A stretch of 64,000 nucleotides of DNA, taken from RYN-230 sp963782185 (lineage in GTDB: Bacteria > Actinomycetota > Actinomycetes > Streptosporangiales > Streptosporangiaceae). The notes beneath the pieces were generated by a model, which ran no database searches, was not told the DNA's origin, and saw only the letters and a list, made by a program, of their open reading frames with translations. Numbering within the stretch: position 1 is the stretch's first letter; every line of letters begins with the position of its first letter. The stretch covers positions 434,001 through 498,000 of the forward strand of contig CAWAJB010000027.1 in NCBI GenBank assembly GCA_963782185.1, written 5' to 3'. Below, piece by piece: positions 15,472 to 24,689 of the stretch. The position numbers and the translations under genes were made by a program.

Positions 15472-16772
15472 GTCATGGCCTTCGGGGACGACCTCAGGAT
15501 GTCATTGAGGATGGTCACGGGTTCGAGCAGATGCCACATGCTCACGTAGCGCCGGTGGGCCTGGATGTCATTCGCAACGGCATCCACAACGTCGCTCCAG
15601 TCTGCGGCGTCCAGACGGGGTGCGTCACTGTCCGGCGGCGGGTTGAACAGAGTCGTCAGGGCCCAGGCATCCCGGCATGCCCCCGCAGTAGCCGCCAGGT
15701 ACTGGCCGGTTATCCCAGGGAGAGAAGAGGCGGACTCCAGCAGGCAGGCCAGCTGTGCGCTCTGCCACGCGGCGACGGAAATGCCCTGGCCAAGCAAAGG
15801 GTTCAAGCTGGCAACCGCGTCCCCTACCGGCAGGAAGCCCTTAACGGGTGTGCCGAGGCGATCATAGTGCCGCCAGGTGGCGGTAGGCTTTCCGAACAAC
15901 CGCGGCCTGCTGGCCGGCGTGGCCTGCGCCAGCAGGTCAGCAATGACCGGGGTCTCCAGTTCGGCGGCGAGGGCGGTGAAATTCGCCGTGCTGCGCGGCG
16001 GCCGGTCGGGTGTCACTCCGCTGAGCGAGACGTACCATTCCTGATCTCCGGCCGGGGAGACCATGCCGCCCCGCGTATTCGGGTAGGTCGGGAAGATCAG
16101 CCAGAAGTCGGGCTTCCCCACCCATGCGGGTGGGCGCCTGACCGTGAGGCTGCAATACCAATGGCGGCTCAGATAAGCTTCCCTTTCAGGGGAAGCGCAG
16201 CCGGCTTTTGCCAGCCATGAAGCGGCGGGGGACATCGCGCCCATCGCGTCCACGACCAGGTCAGCACGCACATTCTCCACCCGGCCCCGTCGGCTGATCT
16301 GGACGCCCCCGACCCGCTGGCCATTTTCGATGTCCAGGCCCAGTGCCTTCGTGTCATCGCAGATCACGGTGCCATCGGCGGCCAGGAACTCTCGGGCTAC
16401 GTGCTCGATCAGCGGCTGCGGCGCTGACCATATGCGCAGTCCCAGGGGGCGCTCCGGCATGGCGACCCCGAGTTCGTGCACGTGCGTCTGGGTGGATACC
16501 TCGGCCTTCACCCCGCCTGCGGCGAGCAGTTTCTCAAGGAAGCCGGGAAGGAGGTCCTCGATGTGGAGTTGCGCGCGGCTGAGGAGATTATGCAATTGCC
16601 GGCCGTGCGGGATTCCCGGGCGGGGCACCGGCCGTGCCGGTAGGCGATCACGCTCGAAGATAATCACATCCAGGCCGGCCCGCCGCAGTGCGGCTGCCGC
16701 CAGCAGGCCTCCTATGCCACTACCCAGAACGACGGCGCGCTCCTCGACCGGGCTCCCGGTTGCTAGCGGCAT
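15468..16772 (-). CDS. FAD-dependent oxidoreductase/monooxygenase
   Basis: Near the N-terminus, AVVLGSGIGGLLAAAALRR followed by the acidic strand end IIFERD is a Rossmann FAD site. GFLPVGDAVASLNPLLGQGI near the C-terminus is the conserved GD motif that contacts FAD ribose and pyrophosphate. This pattern fits group A flavin monooxygenases and geranylgeranyl-reductase/halogenase-like enzymes. The lysine-containing halogenase motif and a WxWxIP block are absent, so I do not call it a halogenase. ATG 16772 places the glycine motif about 16 residues in; GTG 16829 is the other candidate and neither has a good ribosome-binding site. The gene heads the minus operon with the radical SAM and carbamoyltransferase-like genes, so it likely oxidises or reduces an intermediate of the same pathway. 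Confidence 0.8.
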   Translation of the reverse strand: MPLATGSPVEERAVVLGSGIGGLLAAAALRRAGLDVIIFERDRLPARPVPRPGIPHGRQLHNLLSRAQLHIEDLLPGFLEKLLAAGGVKAEVSTQTHVHELGVAMPERPLGLRIWSAPQPLIEHVAREFLAADGTVICDDTKALGLDIENGQRVGGVQISRRGRVENVRADLVVDAMGAMSPAASWLAKAGCASPEREAYLSRHWYCSLTVRRPPAWVGKPDFWLIFPTYPNTRGGMVSPAGDQEWYVSLSGVTPDRPPRSTANFTALAAELETPVIADLLAQATPASRPRLFGKPTATWRHYDRLGTPVKGFLPVGDAVASLNPLLGQGISVAAWQSAQLACLLESASSLPGITGQYLAATAGACRDAWALTTLFNPPPDSDAPRLDAADWSDVVDAVANDIQAHRRYVSMWHLLEPVTILNDILRSSPKAMT

Positions 16773-16880
16773 GTCACTGGAGAAACCCGACGATACCGGG
16801 ATGTTGCTGGGCAGATATTGACGGCACACCCCATTCTATTCGGAAACCACGGCATCCGCTTCGTCGCCTCCTGCCCGCCA

Positions 16881-19250
16881 TCAGGTGCCGGTGATGTGCT
16901 CTGGCCGCACCGGCACCTGGTTCAGCGGCAGCCCGGTGGCGGCGCGGATGGCGGCCACGATGGCCGGCCCCGAGGAGATCGTCGGCGGCTCGCCGACCCC
17001 GCGCACCCCGTAGGGCGCGTGCGGGTCGGGATACTCGAGCACCTCGATGCGCATCGGCGGCATGTCGAGGATGGTGGGGATCAGGTAGTCGGTGAACGAC
17101 GGGTTCCTGATCTTGCCGCCGGAGATCTGGATCTCCTCCATCACGGCCAGCCCCAGGCCCTGCGCCGAGCCACCCTGGATCTGGCCGAGCACGGCCTGCG
17201 GGTTGATCGCCTTGCCGACGTCCTGGGCGCAGTCCAGCGCGACCACCTTGACCAGGCCGAGCTCGGTGTCCACGTCCACCACCGCGCGGTGCGCGGCGAA
17301 CGCGTACTGCACGTGCGCGAAGCCCTGCCCGGTCTCCGGGTCGACTGCCCTGGTCGGCCGGTGCCGCCACTCCACGGTCTCGTCGATGACCTCGTCGCCG
17401 AGCAGGCTGGCCAGCCCGCCGAGGATGCCCTCGGCCGCCGAGATCACCTTGCCCCCGTCCAGCCGCAGATCGGGCACGGTGCGGCCGAGCCGCCGCGCGA
17501 TGACGGCCAGCGCCCGCGCCCGCACCCGCTCACACGCGGCCTGGACCGCGCCGCCGGTGACGTAGGTCTGCCGGGACGCCGACGACGACCCGCCGCTGCC
17601 CACCTGGGTGTCCTTGGGCGCCGCGATGACCTGGTCCACGCCCAGTTCGGTGCGCACGATCTGCTGCTCGACGGTGACCAGGCCCTGGCCGACCTCGGCC
17701 GACGCGGTGTGCACGGTCGCGGTCGCGGCCCCGGACAGCACTTCGAGCCGGACCCGGGCGGTGGAGTAGTCGTCGAAGCCCTCCGAGAAGCCCACGTTCT
17801 TGTAGGCCACCGCGTAGCCGACGCCGCGCACCACGCCCTCACCGTGGGTGGTGTTGCCCACCCCGCCGGGCAGATCGCGCAGGTCCGGCTGGGCGCCCGG
17901 GCGGCGCGGCGGGGGCAGCGGCATGGCCTGCACCCGGCGCAGCAGTTCCGCGACCGGCGCCGCGCTGTCGATGACCTGCCCGGTCGGCGCCTGCGCGCCC
18001 TGGGTCATCGCGTTGCGGCAGCGCAGCTCCACCGGGTCCAGGCCGAGCGCGGCGGCCAGCTTGTCGATCTGGGCCTCGTGGGCGAACGCGGCCTGCACCG
18101 AGCCGAAGCCGCGCATGGCCCCGCACGGCGGGTTGTTGGTGTACGCGCCGTAGGCGTCGACCTGCACGCTCGGCACCACGTATGGGCCGATGCCCATCGT
18201 GCCCGCGTTCCCGACCACCGCCGGGGTGCTGGACGCGTACGCCCCGCCGTCCAGGTAGATCTGGGCCCTTACGTAGACCAGCCGGCCGTCCCGGTCCGCG
18301 CCGTGCTCGAAGCGCATCAGCGCCGGGTGCCGGTGCACGTGCCCGAAGAACGACTCCTCCCGGTTGTAGACCATCTTCACCGGCTTGCCGGTGCGCAGGG
18401 CCAGCAGGCACGCGTGCACGTGCATGGACAGGTCCTCGCGGCCGCCGAACGCGCCGCCCACCCCGGCCAGCGTGAGCCGCACCATGTCCGGGGGGAGGCC
18501 GAGCGCCGAGCAGATCTGTTTCTGGTCCACGTGCAGCCACTGGGTAGCCACGTAAAGCTCGACGCCGCCGTCCTCGGCCGGCACGGCCAGCCCGGACTCC
18601 GGGCCGAGGAACGCCTGGTCCTGCATGCCCACCTGGTACTCACCGGTCACCACGACGTCGGCCACCGGGTCCGGGTCGCCCTTGCGCAGTTTCAGGTGCC
18701 GCACCAGGTTGCCCGCCGGGTGCAGCCGGGCCCGCTCCCGGGACAGCTCGCTGACCTTCCCCGGGGTGGTGTGCACCAGGTTCCACCGCGGGTGGCCCAG
18801 GGCCTCGTGGGCGTCGGTGACCGGCTCGTACACCTCGTAGTCGACCTGGATCCGCTTGGCCGCCTGGCGGGCGATCTCCGGATGGCCGGCGGCCACCAGC
18901 GCGACCGGCTCGCCCTGGTAGCGCACGACGTCGGTGGCCAGCACCGGCTGGTCGGTGATCTCCAGCCCATAGAACTTGTCGCCCGGCACGTCCTCCTGGG
19001 TCAGCACCGCGGACACGCCCGGCGTGGCCAGCGCCCCGGCGGTCTCGATGGAACGGATCCGGGCGTAGGGATGCGGGCTGCGCAGCGTGACGCCCCAGAT
19101 CATGCCGTCCAGCCACAGGTCGCTGGAGTAGACGAACTCCCCGGTGACCTTGGGCGTGCCGTCCGGCCGGCGCGCGCTGCTGCCCACCCCGCCGGGTACC
19201 GGGGTGGTCCGGCCGGGTGACGTCCCGGCGGGGGCGGTCGGTGCCGTCAT
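16881..19250 (-). CDS. xanthine dehydrogenase family, molybdopterin-binding subunit
   Basis: The 789-residue product is the large subunit of a xanthine-dehydrogenase-family enzyme. It shows the N-terminal hammerhead domain with KVTGEFVYSSDLWLDGM and the molybdopterin-domain motifs GVGGAFGGRED, AMRGFGSVQ and YGVRGVGEPPT; the Glu of GVGEPP is the catalytic base in this family. The cofactor is molybdenum cytosine dinucleotide or molybdopterin. It is the last of three same-strand genes in the order FAD, 2Fe-2S, Mo, with only four bases to the preceding stop, so the three make one heteromeric enzyme. Such enzymes hydroxylate purines or other N-heterocycles. The substrate cannot be fixed here, though the length and motifs resemble actinomycete purine-catabolic xanthine dehydrogenases. 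Confidence 0.9.
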   Translation of the reverse strand: MTAPTAPAGTSPGRTTPVPGGVGSSARRPDGTPKVTGEFVYSSDLWLDGMIWGVTLRSPHPYARIRSIETAGALATPGVSAVLTQEDVPGDKFYGLEITDQPVLATDVVRYQGEPVALVAAGHPEIARQAAKRIQVDYEVYEPVTDAHEALGHPRWNLVHTTPGKVSELSRERARLHPAGNLVRHLKLRKGDPDPVADVVVTGEYQVGMQDQAFLGPESGLAVPAEDGGVELYVATQWLHVDQKQICSALGLPPDMVRLTLAGVGGAFGGREDLSMHVHACLLALRTGKPVKMVYNREESFFGHVHRHPALMRFEHGADRDGRLVYVRAQIYLDGGAYASSTPAVVGNAGTMGIGPYVVPSVQVDAYGAYTNNPPCGAMRGFGSVQAAFAHEAQIDKLAAALGLDPVELRCRNAMTQGAQAPTGQVIDSAAPVAELLRRVQAMPLPPPRRPGAQPDLRDLPGGVGNTTHGEGVVRGVGYAVAYKNVGFSEGFDDYSTARVRLEVLSGAATATVHTASAEVGQGLVTVEQQIVRTELGVDQVIAAPKDTQVGSGGSSSASRQTYVTGGAVQAACERVRARALAVIARRLGRTVPDLRLDGGKVISAAEGILGGLASLLGDEVIDETVEWRHRPTRAVDPETGQGFAHVQYAFAAHRAVVDVDTELGLVKVVALDCAQDVGKAINPQAVLGQIQGGSAQGLGLAVMEEIQISGGKIRNPSFTDYLIPTILDMPPMRIEVLEYPDPHAPYGVRGVGEPPTISSGPAIVAAIRAATGLPLNQVPVRPEHITGT

Positions 19251-19254
19251 CGGG

Positions 19255-19731
19255 TCACTCCCCGGCGCCGGGCCGCCAGGCCGCCGCCAGGCGGACCGCT
19301 TCCATGATCTTCTCGTACCCGGTGCACCGGCACAGGTTGCCGGCCAGCGCCTCCCGGATCTCGGCGTCGCTGGGCGCGGCCTGCCGCCCGATCAGGTCAT
19401 GCGCGGCGACCAGCAGCCCGGGCGTGCAGAAGCCGCACTGTACCGCGCCCGCCTCAAGAAAGGCGCGCTGCTCCGCGGACAGCTCGCCGCCCGGCGCCAG
19501 GCCCTCGACGGTGCGCACGTCCCGGCCCTGGGCCTGGCCCGCCGCCACCAGGCAGGCGCAGGCCAGCACCCCGTCCAGGTAGACCGTGCACGAGCCGCAC
19601 TCGCCCTGCTCGCACGCGTTCTTCGAGCCGGGGAAGCCCAGCCGCTCGCGCAGCACGTAGAGCAGGCTCTCGCCCTCCCAGACGTCGTCGGCCTGCTGCT
19701 GCTCGCCGTTGACCGTGCAGGTGATCCGCAT
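19255..19731 (-). CDS. xanthine dehydrogenase family, 2Fe-2S subunit
   Basis: The 158-residue product carries two [2Fe-2S] sites typical of this subunit. The plant-ferredoxin-type cluster uses CEQGECGSC plus a further Cys in LACACLV. The helical cluster uses CGFCTPG and CRCTGYE. The length matches the family (about 150-170). It passes electrons from the molybdenum centre to FAD. It lies between the FAD and molybdenum subunit genes with gaps of only a few bases. Confidence 0.93.
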   Translation of the reverse strand: MRITCTVNGEQQQADDVWEGESLLYVLRERLGFPGSKNACEQGECGSCTVYLDGVLACACLVAAGQAQGRDVRTVEGLAPGGELSAEQRAFLEAGAVQCGFCTPGLLVAAHDLIGRQAAPSDAEIREALAGNLCRCTGYEKIMEAVRLAAAWRPGAGE

Positions 19732-19734
19732 GCC

Positions 19735-20601
19735 TCACGCCCTCCGGAACTCGAGCCAGGCCCACGCCAGCGCGCGGCGGGCCATCACCGACAGGGCGTG
19801 CACCCGGTACCGTGCGCTGCCCCGGACGTCGTCGATCGGCGCGGCCGCCTCGGCGACGAGGTCCGCGAACCGGCGGCTGGTGGTGCCGGGCAGGCTACCG
19901 CGTGATTCCCACAGGCCGTCTTCGGCTAGCGCCTGGGCCAGGAAGTCTTCGGCGGCCCGCGCGCGGAGGGGGGTGGGGCCCGCTGACCCGATGCCGGTCC
20001 CGACGGCCTGCCGGTCCGGGTGCAGCGCCAGGCTGAACGCGGCCACCGCGATGACCATCGCGTTGCGGGTGCCGATCTTGCAGAACTGCTGTGGCCCCGC
20101 GGGCGGGGCGACCAGGACCGCCTTGATCAGCTCGTCCGGCTCCAGCGCGTTGCGTTTCACCCCGGTGTAGAACTCATCGGCCGGGATCAGCCGGGCGCCG
20201 CGCACCGACTCCACCTCCACCCGGGCGCAGGCGGCCAGCAGCGGGGGATGCGCGTCACCCGCCGGGGACGCGGCCCCGAGGTTGCCGCCGACCGTGCCCC
20301 GGTTGCGGATCTGCGGTGACCCGACGGTGCGGGAGGCCATGGCCAGCCCGGGCAGCCGGTCACCCAGCTCGGCCTGCACCCTCGTGTAGGTCACCCCGGC
20401 GCCGAGCCAGATCCGGCCGTCGTCCGGGGTCCACTCGGCCAGGTCACCCACCCGGGTCAGGTCCAGGAGGTACTCCGGCCGGTACCGGTCGAAGTTCAGC
20501 TCGACCATGACATCGGTGCCGCCCTGGATCGGCACCGCGTGCGGGTACGCTGCCTTGAGCTGCAGGGCTTCCGCCCAGGTCAGCGGCTGCAGGAACTCCA
20601 T
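19735..20601 (-). CDS. xanthine dehydrogenase family, FAD-binding subunit
   Basis: The 288-residue product has the FAD-binding motifs of the CO dehydrogenase/xanthine dehydrogenase flavoprotein family: VPIQGGTDVMVELNF near residue 25-40, and IRNRGTVGGNLGAASPAGD near the middle, which holds the second glycine loop. The C-terminal domain carries the usual AVAAFSLALHP strand. GGGAGG lies just before the ATG. It is the first gene of the molybdoenzyme operon. No accessory maturation gene or regulator is adjacent. Confidence 0.92.
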   Translation of the reverse strand: MEFLQPLTWAEALQLKAAYPHAVPIQGGTDVMVELNFDRYRPEYLLDLTRVGDLAEWTPDDGRIWLGAGVTYTRVQAELGDRLPGLAMASRTVGSPQIRNRGTVGGNLGAASPAGDAHPPLLAACARVEVESVRGARLIPADEFYTGVKRNALEPDELIKAVLVAPPAGPQQFCKIGTRNAMVIAVAAFSLALHPDRQAVGTGIGSAGPTPLRARAAEDFLAQALAEDGLWESRGSLPGTTSRRFADLVAEAAAPIDDVRGSARYRVHALSVMARRALAWAWLEFRRA

Positions 20602-20740
20602 GGCACCTCCCCTCTGCGCCGGTTGCCCCCGAGCCAGGCGAGGGCGCCCAGTTTGGTGCGTGGCTGCAGTGCCGGGGCCGGTGGTCCTGCATGTCAGTCT
20701 GGCTCATCGAGCCGGAAAACCGAAACCGCGGCGCGCTCCG

Positions 20741-20765
20741 GCCCGCCGGCCGTGGGCCGGCGGGC
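20741..20765 (-). terminator. perfect 11-bp hairpin behind the CotH-like gene
   Basis: GCCCGCCGGCC and GGCCGGCGGGC form a perfect 11-bp stem around a three-base loop. It sits about 18 bases downstream of the CotH-like stop on the minus strand. There is no U-tract, as is common for actinomycete terminators. Confidence 0.6.
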
Positions 20766-20782
20766 GCGCGCAACCCACGGGG

Positions 20783-22570
20783 TCAGGCGGGTGGTGGCTG
20801 GTGGGCAGCGGGGAAGGTCGCCCCCGATGCACCCGCGGGGTAGGTACGGCGCAGCTGTTGCAGCTGCGCCGTGGCGCTGTCGCAGCGCATTTTGACGTAG
20901 TGGTAGATGCCAGGTATGCAGGCGTTTCCGTGCCGGAGTTCGTGCTGCGCGTAGCCAGCCTGGAATACCTCATCGTTGCTGAATTGCCGTCCGGTGAACG
21001 GCGGGCCGTGCGGGCTGTCGGATTCCAGGTAGGCGGCCTGGCTGATCCGCTGCCAGAGCCCGTCGCCGTCGGGGGTGCCCATCTGCGCGCAGATCTTCTG
21101 CGGGTTGAACTGGGTCTCCAGCAGGTACTGGAGGTGGTCGAGGTAGTACTGGGCGAAGCCGGGGTTGGCGAGCAGGTTGTGCACCAGCGGCAGCCGGGAG
21201 GTGTGGTTGCGGTGCCCGTCCCGGCGCCAGTACTGCCTGGTGATCGCCGCCCAGTCCAGCACGTCGGTGTACTGCCAGGAGGTGCCGATGTAGTCGATCC
21301 CGAAGCTGTTGTCGTAGTCCCAGGGCAGGAAGGTGAAGTACGGGTCGGTGGCGAAGCCGCGCGCCCGGCCGGCGTGCCCGCCGTTGTAGAGGTAGTAGTT
21401 CGCAGGCGAGGCGAAGTAGTTGTCCCAGCTGCCGAGCAGCAGGTTGACACCGGCCCAGCGCAGGAAGCTTTGCGCATCGAAGACCTGTTCTACCGCGTCC
21501 CGGTAGGCGTCGGTGTCATACCGGCCGTCTCCGGCTGGCAGGCCGACACCGTTGATCACCCTGATGAAGCTGGCCAGGTCGTCGTAGCTGGCGGCGGCGT
21601 CGCTGTTTTCGTTGGTCTTCAGCCGGTAGGTCTGGTCGTCCCGGTGACTGGCGGTGTGGTACTGCCGGCCGCTGTCGTCGCCGTCAGTGCCACGGCGGTG
21701 TTCCAGTGTCGCGCAGCCCAGGCTGCCGCAGTAGCCCTTATACAGGTTACCGTGACGGTTCTCGCCGAAACGCTCGCCGAGGAAACGCTTGTCGATCTGC
21801 TCGATCAGCGAATGCAGCCCGTAATAGGCACCATTAATCGAGAGCCTGGCGTAGGTGTGCCGGGGGGCGGGCACGCCGGCGGCCGCGAACAGCCGCCAGG
21901 CCAGCGCCTCGCGCATCTGCGAAGGGTCGTTGTACATTGACTTCAGGTTCAGCCGGCCCATCCCGACAATCCGGTCGTCGTCGTCACCGGGATCGAGATT
22001 CACTTTCCACGAGCGTTTCGGCGAATGCTTCGTCATCTGGCCGCTGTTCATAAGCGAGAACGTCGTGCTGGTGAACAGCGGCCCGCCATGGACCGGGGGC
22101 GGCACCCGGCCCGCGTCCTGCGGATCGGCGCGCGACAGCGACAGCTGCGAACCGGCGGCGATCACCGGTTCCTCGGGCCGCAACTGGCTGGCTGGCCAGC
22201 CAGAGATCTCGACCTGGCACATCGGCCAGCCGAACAGCTCCTGCTTGCCGATGGAAGCATCGAGGTAGGTGTGCACCACGGTCCCGGCCAGCGTGGGCCT
22301 GCCCTCATCGTCGGTCATCGCCACGGCCGCAGTTTCCGCGGCCGGGGCGAACCCGCCATCCCGGAGGACGGCGTCGAACAAGGCGTCATACTCCGCCCGC
22401 GTGTGCAGGACGGCATCTCCCCGGCCCGCCGCCTGCTTAACCCCGGCGGCCAGATCACGCGGGCCGCCCGGGACGAGATCCGCCACGACGATCGCACGGT
22501 CAGCGAACAGTGCACGGAAATGCTTGCGATCCAAGATCCGGTCCACGTTGAACTCCCGCCCGCTGCCCAT
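20783..22570 (-). CDS. CotH-type kinase-fold protein
   Basis: The ~595-residue product matches the CotH family of atypical protein kinases. Diagnostic blocks are RLNLKSMYNDPSQMREALA, GVPAPRHTYARLSINGAYYG, EQIDKRFLG with HGNLYKG, NLLLGSWDNYFASPANYYLY and FTFLPWDYDNSFG; the last supplies the metal-binding Asp of this family. CotH proteins phosphorylate secreted or surface proteins in Bacillus spore coats, and related proteins are often extracellular. No convincing signal peptide precedes residue 50 from ATG 22570, and an upstream extension to 22708 does not add one. The ribosome-binding site is weak. A hairpin terminator follows the stop. Its substrate is unknown. Confidence 0.8.
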   Translation of the reverse strand: MGSGREFNVDRILDRKHFRALFADRAIVVADLVPGGPRDLAAGVKQAAGRGDAVLHTRAEYDALFDAVLRDGGFAPAAETAAVAMTDDEGRPTLAGTVVHTYLDASIGKQELFGWPMCQVEISGWPASQLRPEEPVIAAGSQLSLSRADPQDAGRVPPPVHGGPLFTSTTFSLMNSGQMTKHSPKRSWKVNLDPGDDDDRIVGMGRLNLKSMYNDPSQMREALAWRLFAAAGVPAPRHTYARLSINGAYYGLHSLIEQIDKRFLGERFGENRHGNLYKGYCGSLGCATLEHRRGTDGDDSGRQYHTASHRDDQTYRLKTNENSDAAASYDDLASFIRVINGVGLPAGDGRYDTDAYRDAVEQVFDAQSFLRWAGVNLLLGSWDNYFASPANYYLYNGGHAGRARGFATDPYFTFLPWDYDNSFGIDYIGTSWQYTDVLDWAAITRQYWRRDGHRNHTSRLPLVHNLLANPGFAQYYLDHLQYLLETQFNPQKICAQMGTPDGDGLWQRISQAAYLESDSPHGPPFTGRQFSNDEVFQAGYAQHELRHGNACIPGIYHYVKMRCDSATAQLQQLRRTYPAGASGATFPAAHQPPPA

Positions 22571-22683
22571 GGCTGTCTGCTTTCTACAGAGCAACGAGCG
22601 CACGCGCTGATACCGAAAGAGCCGGCCTGAGCACCTCGTAGGCCGCTGACCTGCCCGTTCATCCCAGAACGCGGCCCCGGTGG

Positions 22684-23634
22684 TCAGGCCAGGAGACGAG
22701 CCCGCCAACGGTGGAAACGGTCGGCGAGCCGGTGATTGCTGATTGCGCGCAGGCGCGCAATGTGGTCGTCGATGTAATGCACATACAGGGGGATCAGCTC
22801 ACGGCCCAGGAGTTCGGCGGCCTCGTCACCTGCCGGTGGCTCCAGCCGCCAGCGGGAAGCTGCGCTGACCAGCTTGGCCGCGGGCCCGCGGGCGTTGGCC
22901 AGATAGCGCTCAGCCGCGATGCTGTTGGTGCCCACCTGGCCCGTCTCCGCGGTGAACAGGAAGCGGACGGGGAAGAGCACGATCTTGGTCAGGTGCCGGG
23001 GCCCGCGGGCTACCAGCAGCGAAGGTGCGCGGATTTCGTTCAGGACCTGTGCGTTGCGCGGGCCGTACCGAGCCCAGCCCAGGAGGCGGTCCGGCAGCTT
23101 CGGGGCTCCGCCCAGGTGGCCGAGCGCGAACTCAGCGCCTGCGACGAGCAGTTCGTCCTGTCCAGGGCGGGCCAGACTGCGGCGGGTTTCGCGTCCGGTG
23201 AGCAGGTGCCCGTATTCGAGCAGATCCAGCCGGTCCAGAGGGGGGAACCGGCCACCCCGGGCCCGGCCCTGCAAGGTTGAGGGCGTTCCCCAGAACACCG
23301 ACAGCCGCTCGTGAAGCGCGGATCCTCCGGCTCTCACAGCGCGGGCTACTCTGTGAATGGTCATGCGGTCTGAGCCCCTGAGCGGGTCCTGCAGGACGAG
23401 TCCGAGATCGACGTCACTGACCAGCGGACTGAAGCCGCCGTGGGCGAGGCTGCCCAGCGCGTAGCCGGCCACCAGGCGTGAGCCCAGAGCGCCGCGATAG
23501 GCGGAGATCGCATCAGCCAACACGACCTCGCCCTGGAAAGCACCGGCCTGCTGGCCCCACGCAGGGCGAAGATCGGAGCCGGTCGATGCCTCTGGCGAGC
23601 GCTCACCACGGCGCCCGCACCCAGGCGATGGCAT
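22684..23634 (-). CDS. nucleotidyltransferase-fold protein
   Basis: The ~316-residue product has the pol-beta-type nucleotidyltransferase signature GSLAHGGFSPLVSDVDLGLV, with GS and two Asp residues of the DxD pair. The remainder is helical (RHLTKIVLFPVRFLF, AERYLANARGPAAKLV) and resembles aminoglycoside-adenylyltransferase-like C-terminal helices. The third catalytic Asp is not obvious. It could be a small-molecule nucleotidyltransferase. ATG 23634 is used; ATG 23706 is possible. It lies just upstream of the CotH-like gene on the same strand with a ~110-base gap. Confidence 0.7.
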   Translation of the reverse strand: MPSPGCGRRGERSPEASTGSDLRPAWGQQAGAFQGEVVLADAISAYRGALGSRLVAGYALGSLAHGGFSPLVSDVDLGLVLQDPLRGSDRMTIHRVARAVRAGGSALHERLSVFWGTPSTLQGRARGGRFPPLDRLDLLEYGHLLTGRETRRSLARPGQDELLVAGAEFALGHLGGAPKLPDRLLGWARYGPRNAQVLNEIRAPSLLVARGPRHLTKIVLFPVRFLFTAETGQVGTNSIAAERYLANARGPAAKLVSAASRWRLEPPAGDEAAELLGRELIPLYVHYIDDHIARLRAISNHRLADRFHRWRARLLA

Positions 23635-23898
23635 GTCAGGCAACGGCAATCCCCTCTGTATCCGCGGTCTCTTCACGATGCCACACCGTGGCACGATGCC
23701 CGGCATGGCCGTCGCCGCCCCACCGATCGGTGGCGAAGCCGCACCGGCCAGAGCGCACAAACCGTCCAGCGTGCCCGCTCTCTCATCGCCAGGGCCGCGT
23801 GTCTCAAAGGGTCACCGTCCTTACCTGTCTTTGGTCCCTAACCGTCGGCTACAGCGCGGTGTCTACTGGGAGGTGCTTATGAGAAGAGATGACCTGAG

Positions 23899-24141
23899 AT
23901 GGGCACCACCGACGCCATCGACTCCACCGAAGTAATCGACGCGGCCGGCGGGCTGGATGCAGCCCCGGCGCTGGAACTGTTCCCTGACCCGGGCCTGGGC
24001 ATGGCCCTCGTGACCAGCGCCTATGAGTTGGCCAAGCAGCTGCTCACCTGGGAGGTGACCAGCACCTACCATTTCGCCGAGAAGGTGATCAAGTACCAGC
24101 GAAGCTGGCTGGAGAAGATGACAAAGGCAACCGCACGATAA
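23899..24141 (+). CDS. small phasin-like helical protein
   Basis: This 80-residue protein is largely helical. Its C-terminal half (AYELAKQLLTWEVTSTYHFA, EKVIKYQRSWLEKMTKATAR) is an amphipathic helix of the same style as the protein encoded at 51,631 (TYDFTEQLLTSQRKFAESLL). Small proteins of this kind are often labelled phasin-like, that is, granule- or surface-coating. No PHA synthase is in the window. A long hairpin lies directly behind it. Confidence 0.6.
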   Translation: MGTTDAIDSTEVIDAAGGLDAAPALELFPDPGLGMALVTSAYELAKQLLTWEVTSTYHFAEKVIKYQRSWLEKMTKATAR

Positions 24142-24150
24142 CGGCCTGAT

Positions 24151-24193
24151 GACCTGAGGATCTCGGCCGGTGTCCGGCCGTGATCCCCAGGTC
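24151..24193 (+). terminator. hairpin terminator behind the small phasin-like gene
   Basis: GACCTG and CAGGTC enclose GGATC/GATCC and the inner CGGCCGG/CCGGCCG around a TGT loop, forming a nearly continuous stem about ten bases past the stop codon at 24141. Confidence 0.65.
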
Positions 24194-24378
24194 ACCGGGG
24201 TGGACGTGCTGGGACCCGGCGCAGCACCAGGCGGGCGAGGCTGGCGATCGCTTCCGCGGACTGGGTCTGCATGGCGGCACTGACCGCGTGTCATAAAAGA
24301 GGCTCACTGCCTCCGGGCCCGCCAGGCAGATCACAGGTTCGCCCAGGAGCCGGGTCTTGAAGACCGGCCCATGCTTTT

Positions 24379-24681
24379 TACGACCGGGTGGTTATCGTGG
24401 CGCCGGTGGCCAAGGGCCTCGGCCACATGACCAGCCCCCGCCGGCAGGCCGCCGCGCTCACCGCGGCCGGAGCCCGTGTGGTGCTTGTGCGGCCGGATCG
24501 CGCGGCCGTGCACGCCATCGGGCGCAACGTGCTTGACCCGGCGCGCCGGGCGGCAGCGGCGACCGCCGGCCGGGCACAGGCCGCTGCGGAAGCGGCTGCC
24601 GTCCGGGCCGTCTGGCAGGCCGATGGCGGGCCGGCTGCCCCTAGCCGCGGTCATGTGAGTGCGCCCGGTCCGGTCTGGTGA
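24379..24681 (+). pseudogene. C-terminal remnant of a patatin-like phospholipase
   Basis: The frame YDRVVIVAPVAKGLGHM, then IGRNVLDPARRAAAATAGRA, is typical of the C-terminus of actinomycete patatin-like (NTE family) serine esterases. The lipase GXSXG motif and catalytic Asp lie upstream in intact genes and are missing here. No start codon or ribosome-binding site precedes the homologous segment, so this is a ~100-residue stump left by a deletion. Confidence 0.65.
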
Positions 24682-24689
24682 GCGACCTT

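Noticed and set aside
15468..16772. Flavin halogenase
   Set aside because: The FAD motifs are present but the WxWxIP and catalytic Lys signals of tryptophan halogenases are not.
16818..19220. An 800-residue plus-strand frame opposite the molybdoenzyme subunit
   Set aside because: It is antisense to a gene with complete family motifs and is rich in His/Arg/Gly from mirrored codon use; no domain is visible.
20507..21940. A 477-residue plus-strand frame opposite the CotH-like gene
   Set aside because: Val/Gly-rich composition reflects antisense reading of the CotH-like gene; no motifs.
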